This document shows, piece by piece, positions 49,574-53,335 of a stretch of 53,335 bases of DNA. Under the pieces are notes generated by a model, which had not been told where the DNA came from, searched no databases, and worked only from the letters and a program-made list of their open reading frames with translations. Source of the stretch: JAJFVC01 sp039698075 (GTDB taxonomy: Bacteria > Planctomycetota > Planctomycetia > Pirellulales > Thermoguttaceae); contig JBDKTJ010000066.1 of the NCBI GenBank assembly GCA_039698075.1, forward strand, positions 1-53,335, given 5' to 3'. Both the position numbers and the translations under genes were made by a program. How positions within the stretch are numbered: the stretch's first letter is position 1; the number at the start of each line of letters is the position of its first letter.

Positions 49574-49652
49574 TTTCAAACGCTGCGGCGTGGATACGAT
49601 GGTGGCGAATCTTCCCCTTTTGGTTGTTTTTCCCCTCGAAAGGAGCTTTGCG

Positions 49653-50051
49653 ATGGCACGGAAATTGGCGGGTTGTGCAACGCGTTGGATGCTTCTGTCC
49701 TTGCTGGTCGTGGCGATTGCAGCGACAACCGCGTCGGCCAGCGATGCGGCGCCGACCAAAAAGCTCGGCAAACTCATCCGCGGTCGCTTGCCGGCCCATT
49801 ACAGCAAGGTCGTCACCCCGGAACAACGTCAGGCCATTTATAAGATTCAAGAGGAATACCGCCCGCAAATCGAGGCACTGGAGGCTCAAATCAGCGCCCT
49901 GGAAAAACAGCGGGACGAAAAGATCACCGCCATTCTGACGCCGGAACAAAAGAAACAGGTCGAACAGGCGGCCACTCAGAGCAGGGAAAAGCGAGCCGCG
50001 GCCAAAGCCGTGGAAACCGCACCGGTCGAGGTGCCCAAGCGCGACAAGTAG
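49653..50051 (+). CDS. Small secreted LTxxQ-type helical protein
   Basis: 132 residues from the ATG at 49653 (aaaggag seven bases upstream; an earlier in-frame ATG is not preceded by one). The signal peptide covers residues 1-29 (WMLLSLLVVAIAATTASAS). The mature protein is helical and charged, with two TPEQ motifs (VVTPEQRQAIYKIQ, LTPEQKKQVEQ) like the LTxxQ repeats of Spy/CpxP periplasmic chaperones, and a basic tail. Similar small proteins recur in planctomycetes. A chaperone or envelope-stress role is only suggested. Confidence 0.72.
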   Translation: MARKLAGCATRWMLLSLLVVAIAATTASASDAAPTKKLGKLIRGRLPAHYSKVVTPEQRQAIYKIQEEYRPQIEALEAQISALEKQRDEKITAILTPEQKKQVEQAATQSREKRAAAKAVETAPVEVPKRDK

Positions 50052-50308
50052 CGTCGCGGCCGTTCCGACAGAATCGCGGAAACCTCAAAACCACGTGCCG
50101 CCGGACCGCGCACGGGTCGGTCGCCTGCGCCTGTCGGCGCGTTTGCCGTCGCGCGGATTCTGGCATCCAAAATCCCCAAGAAAAGCCGCCCGAGACCCGG
50201 CGGTGTTGGGTCGTTTCTTGCGCGGCTTCGTAAAACGCGTTCCAACTTAAAAACGCGCGGCTGCTCTTTCGCGAAGACGGTGGGTCGTTTCCTCCGGAAC
50301 GTTCCAAT

Positions 50309-50377
50309 CGCTTGCGATTTCACAAGACTTTTTGGCAAAACGACATGGCTTGCCAATCTTTTGCGAAATCGCAAGCG
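50309..50377. repeat. Nested inverted repeat upstream of metG
   Basis: The outer arms are cgcttgcgatttc and gaaatcgcaagcg (13 bp perfect, 43-base interior); the inner arms are ttggcaa and ttgccaa (7 bp, 11-base loop). The right outer arm with its flank recurs at 39903-39921, upstream of the phosphofructokinase gene. Confidence 0.75.
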
Positions 50378-50464
50378 GCTCCATGGCGGCAATAGAAAAA
50401 CATGGCGGTATTGGCGAGACTGAGGCGTAACCGCGCACTTTCGAATTAGAACACGTATAAAACA

Positions 50465-50493
50465 TTGTCTTAAAATGCCCTGTGCACTAGAAT
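50465..50493 (+). promoter_or_regulatory. Putative sigma-70-type promoter for metG
   Basis: -35 ttgtct (50465-50470, 4 of 6 matches), 17-base spacer, -10 tagaat (50488-50493, 5 of 6). The start codon is 32 bases after the -10; predicted leader about 25 bases with agga as ribosome site. Confidence 0.6.
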
Positions 50494-50525
50494 AACGCCT
50501 TCACGATCCTTCAGGAAACGAATCC

Positions 50526-52562
50526 ATGCGTCCAATTCTGGTGACCAGCGCCCTGCCCTACGCGAACGGGCCTATTCATATCGGGCATCTTGTCGAATAT
50601 GTGCAAACGGACATTTGGGTCCGGTTCCAAAAGCTCCGCGGTCGCCGGTGCATTTATCTTTGCGCCGACGACACGCACGGCACGGCCATCATGATCCGCG
50701 CCCGGCAAGAAGGCATCCCTGAAGAACAACTCATCGCCGAGACGCGCAAGGCCCACATGGCCGACTTCGCCGGTTTTCAGGTCGAGTTCGACAACTACGG
50801 CAGCACCAACAGTCCCGAAACCCGGGCGATGTGCGAAACCATTTGGACCGCCCTGCGACAGGCCGGACTGGTCGTCGAGCAGGAAGTCACCCAACTGTAC
50901 GACGCCACGGCCGGCACGTTCCTGGCCGATCGGTTCGTCAAAGGTTCGTGCCCGAAGTGCCAGTCGCCCCATCAATACGGCGACAGTTGCGACCGTTGCG
51001 GCGCGCATTACAATCCGACCGACCTGATCGACCCGGTCAGCACGTTGTCGGGCAGCAAGCCCGAGCTGCGCAAGGCCGACCATCTGTTCGTCAACATCGA
51101 GAAACTGCACGATTTTTTGGAGGCGTGGACGCAACGCGGCGAACACCTTCAGTCCGAGGTGGCCCATTACTTGGCCGGCCACTTTCTGTGCGAACCGCTG
51201 CACGATTGGGACGTCTCGCGTCCGGCACCCTATTTCGGGTTCGAGATTCCCGACAGTCCCGGCAACTATTGGTACGTGTGGTTTGACGCCCCGATCGGAT
51301 ACATGGGCTCGACCCAACAATGGTGCGACCGTCACGGCGAGCGGTTCGACGATTGGTGGCGCGGCGACCAAGCCGAAATCCACCATTTCATCGGCAAGGA
51401 CATCACGTACTTCCACACGTTGTTCTGGCCGGCGATGCTCAAAACCGCCGGATTCAGTTTGCCGACCAAGGTGCACATTCACGGCTTTCTGACCGTCAAC
51501 GGCGAAAAAATGTCGAAAAGCAAGGGGACGTTCATCCGAGCATCGGCCTACTTGGAGCACCTCGATCCGTCGTATCTGCGATACTACTATGCCTCGAAGT
51601 TGACCGCCCGAGTGGACGACATCGACCTGAACTTCGATGAGTTGGTGGCCAAGGTGAACGCCGACATGGTCGGCAACGTCGTGAATCTCGCCAGTCGCGT
51701 GGCGAAGTTCGCCGAGCCGACGGGCTTGTCGTCCGCGTATCCCGACGACGGCGGGTTGTTTGCCCAAGCGGCGGCCGACGGTCAAGCCATCGCCGAGGCC
51801 TACGACTCGGGCGATTACGCCAAAGCCATGCGATGGATCATGGCCGCCGGCGATCGAGCCAATCAGTTCATCGAACGAAACGCGCCGTGGAACCTGCGCA
51901 AGGATCCATCGCAGCACGAGCGGCTGCGCGACGTTTGCACGATCGGTCTGAACTTGTTCCGCCAGTTGGTGATTTATCTGTCGCCCGTGCTGCCGCGATT
52001 GGCCGATCAGGCCGGTGAGTTGCTGCACGACCCGATCACGCATTGGAACCAATCGCAGCAACCGTTGCTGGGCACGCCGGTCGGCAAGTTTTCGCATTTG
52101 ATGCAGCGGGTCGATCCCAAACGGATCGAAGCGATGGTGGCCGCCAGCGCCGAACCGGCCGGTTCCGACTCGGCGTCGGCCGAAACCTTGCCGATGGACA
52201 GCGACGCTCCGTTGCTGGCTGAACCGCTTTCGGAAACGATCAACTTCGAGCAATTCGCGCAGGTCGATTTGCGAGTGGCCCGCGTGCTTCAAGCGGAAGA
52301 CGTGCCGGGCGCTCAAAAACTGCTGCGGCTGACGCTCAGCCTCGGCGGCGACAACCATCGCAACGTGTTCGCCGGCATCAAAGGCGTGTATCAGCCCGAG
52401 GACTTGATCGGCCGGCTGGTCATCTGCGCGGCGAATCTCGCCCCGCGAAAGATGAAATTCGGCACAAGCGAAGGCATGATCGTCGCGGCGGGCGGCGGAG
52501 GCGGCGAAATCTATCTGCTGTCGCCCGACACCGGCGCGAAACCGGGCCAGCGCGTGCATTAG
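50526..52562 (+). CDS. metG: Methionyl-tRNA synthetase
   Basis: A 678-residue class I tRNA synthetase charging tRNA-Met. HIGH is at residues 18-21, KMSKS in GEKMSKSKGTF near residue 325, and the zinc-knuckle pair CPKC...CDRC around 143-160 marks the four-Cys E. coli type. The anticodon domain spans about 390-555. A C-terminal EMAP/Arc1p-like tRNA-binding domain (FAQVDLRVARVLQAE to the end) is present. Between them is a linker of about 40 residues with acidic stretches. Start and ribosome site (agga) are clear, and a promoter lies 33 bases upstream. Confidence 0.97.
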   Translation: MRPILVTSALPYANGPIHIGHLVEYVQTDIWVRFQKLRGRRCIYLCADDTHGTAIMIRARQEGIPEEQLIAETRKAHMADFAGFQVEFDNYGSTNSPETRAMCETIWTALRQAGLVVEQEVTQLYDATAGTFLADRFVKGSCPKCQSPHQYGDSCDRCGAHYNPTDLIDPVSTLSGSKPELRKADHLFVNIEKLHDFLEAWTQRGEHLQSEVAHYLAGHFLCEPLHDWDVSRPAPYFGFEIPDSPGNYWYVWFDAPIGYMGSTQQWCDRHGERFDDWWRGDQAEIHHFIGKDITYFHTLFWPAMLKTAGFSLPTKVHIHGFLTVNGEKMSKSKGTFIRASAYLEHLDPSYLRYYYASKLTARVDDIDLNFDELVAKVNADMVGNVVNLASRVAKFAEPTGLSSAYPDDGGLFAQAAADGQAIAEAYDSGDYAKAMRWIMAAGDRANQFIERNAPWNLRKDPSQHERLRDVCTIGLNLFRQLVIYLSPVLPRLADQAGELLHDPITHWNQSQQPLLGTPVGKFSHLMQRVDPKRIEAMVAASAEPAGSDSASAETLPMDSDAPLLAEPLSETINFEQFAQVDLRVARVLQAEDVPGAQKLLRLTLSLGGDNHRNVFAGIKGVYQPEDLIGRLVICAANLAPRKMKFGTSEGMIVAAGGGGGEIYLLSPDTGAKPGQRVH

Positions 52563-52666
52563 CCATCGAAAAAGAAGACGCCGCGATCTTCGAGCGTCTC
52601 AAAAAAATAGAGAAGTGAAGCCCTTGTTTGCGACCCCTATCCCCAATCGGTAGAATTGCCCGCACT

Positions 52667-53335
52667 ATGTCCAACCTTCTCATTGAACGCGTCACGACCG
52701 GTCGTCAAAAGAAATTGTTTCTGGAATACCCTTGGACGTTGTATCGCAACGATCCGAACTGGATCCCGCCGCTGCGCGACGACCAGAAACGCTTGGTCGG
52801 TTACAAGCCGCACCCGTTTTACGCGCGAAATCGGGTGCAGACGTTTTTGGCCACCCGCGACGGCGTACCCTGCGGACGGATCGCCGCCATTTTGAACCAG
52901 GGCCACAACCTTCGTTACAACGAGAAACGCGGATTTTGGGGATTTTTCGACTGCAACGACGACCAGGAAGCCGCCACCGGATTGTTCGACGCCGTGCGCG
53001 ATTGGTTCGCCGAGCAGGGCATCCGCAAGTTGCGAGGGCCGACCAATCCGTCGTTGAATTACGCGCTGGGCCTGTTGATCGAAGGGTTCGACACGCCGCC
53101 GACGTTCATGATGACCTACAACCCGCCGTACTACGAGCGGTTGATCGAAAACTATGGCTTCCGCAAGACCCAAGATCTCTATGCCTTCTGGGGCCATGTG
53201 GAGATGCTGCCGAAAATCGGCCAGAAGCTTCGCCCCATCGCTGAACAGATCATCGAGCGCTACGACGTCAAGCTGCGATCCTTGGACACGTCGCGGTTCC
53301 TCGAAGACGTCGAGATGTTCCTTTCGATTTACAAC
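52667..53335 (+). CDS. GNAT-like acyltransferase family protein (3' end beyond window)
   Basis: The reading frame from the ATG at 52667 is open to the last base, giving 223 residues with no stop, so the gene is truncated by the window edge. The start (MSNLLIERVTTGRQKKLFLE), YPWTLYRNDPNWIPPLRDDQ, YARNRVQTFLATRDGVPCGR, FGFFD-type block (GFWGFFDCNDDQEAATGLFD), LRGPTNPSLNYALG, GFDTPPTFMMTYNPPYYERL and GFRKTQDLYAFW match a large uncharacterised family (YghO-like) distantly related to GNAT N-acyltransferases. Substrate unknown. It follows metG by 104 bases on the same strand and may be cotranscribed. Confidence 0.85.
   Translation, partial: MSNLLIERVTTGRQKKLFLEYPWTLYRNDPNWIPPLRDDQKRLVGYKPHPFYARNRVQTFLATRDGVPCGRIAAILNQGHNLRYNEKRGFWGFFDCNDDQEAATGLFDAVRDWFAEQGIRKLRGPTNPSLNYALGLLIEGFDTPPTFMMTYNPPYYERLIENYGFRKTQDLYAFWGHVEMLPKIGQKLRPIAEQIIERYDVKLRSLDTSRFLEDVEMFLSIYN

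Larger units (their letters stand above)
50052..50525. other. Gap before metG with nested inverted repeats
   Basis: No gene is supported in these 474 bases. Contents: a 13-bp inverted repeat cgcttgcgatttc (50309-50321) / gaaatcgcaagcg (50365-50377) enclosing ttggcaa (50332-50338) / ttgccaa (50350-50356), and the metG promoter at 50465-50493. The sequence around 50362-50380 matches 39903-39921 at 18 of 19 bases. Confidence 0.7.

Noticed and set aside
50511..52559. A 682-codon open frame on the minus strand opposite metG
   Set aside because: It is antisense to a complete methionyl-tRNA synthetase with all motifs, and its composition is typical of a shadow frame.
1..53335. tRNA, rRNA, riboswitch, prophage, integrase or toxin-antitoxin genes
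   Set aside because: I scanned for T-arm-like words, integrase or transposase motifs and short paired toxin-like frames and found none that held up. A tRNAscan, Rfam and HMM search would be decisive.

Overview
The window reads as a chromosomal segment of a planctomycete, most likely of the Pirellulales. Evidence: high GC; a Ser/Thr kinase with the N-terminal 'LVETGVLTRWQADKLLEG' segment typical of that group; DUF1573, DUF4416, DUF2617 and tetraheme cytochrome proteins of planctomycete type; tiny lipoproteins with conserved C-terminal tails; scattered housekeeping genes. I found 38 genes, one cut by the right edge, and no rRNA, tRNA, CRISPR array, transposase, integrase or phage gene.

Layout. 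0.3-0.9 kb: nitroreductase. 0.9-7.2 kb (minus): a run of WecA/MraY-type sugar-phosphate transferase, O-antigen ligase/polymerase with TPR tail, DUF1573 protein and secreted tetraheme cytochrome. 7.3-10.6 kb: DUF4416 gene and the elongation factor P set, epmB divergent from efp-epmA. 10.7-14.2 kb (plus): secreted DppA-type peptidase, a 76-residue protein coupled to aroB, aroB, dprA. 14.2-14.9 kb: non-coding and rich in palindromes. 14.9-22.6 kb: MsbA-like exporter, small lipoproteins, a FtsX/LolD-type ABC pair, a winged-helix gene and secreted proteins. 22.6-32.0 kb: signalling, with a 1,637-residue hybrid histidine kinase followed by a GGDEF response regulator, purD, and a CHASE/HD-GYP protein. 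32.2-37.2 kb: NYN nuclease, pyrC, Ser/Thr kinase, outer-membrane barrel protein. 37.3-43.0 kb (minus): larE, pyrophosphate-type phosphofructokinase, and M24 peptidase-accB-accC. 43.4-53.3 kb: DUF2617 gene, a second ABC pair, secreted TPR protein, LTxxQ-type secreted protein, metG and the start of a GNAT-like gene.

How genes work together. EpmB makes (R)-beta-lysine, EpmA attaches it to EF-P, and EF-P has the target Lys34. AccB and AccC are the biotin carrier and biotin carboxylase of acetyl-CoA carboxylase. The hybrid kinase and diguanylate cyclase probably form a phosphorelay that makes c-di-GMP, and the nearby HD-GYP protein may degrade it.

Most unusual signal. Short dispersed repeats sit in and around genes. 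Heptanucleotide arrays, like the STRR repeats described in cyanobacteria, occur between genes, form a 30-bp near-perfect hairpin, supply the stop codons of two genes (larE and DUF4416) and lie in frame inside epmA; aroB may hold a related insert. A separate repeat of about 103 bp fills the epmB/DUF4416 and pyrC/NYN gaps in the same orientation. I saw no clear new defence or mobile system; the repeat families and the cytochrome/DUF1573/polysaccharide operon are the best leads. All family assignments rest on reading motifs by eye; no database search was run.
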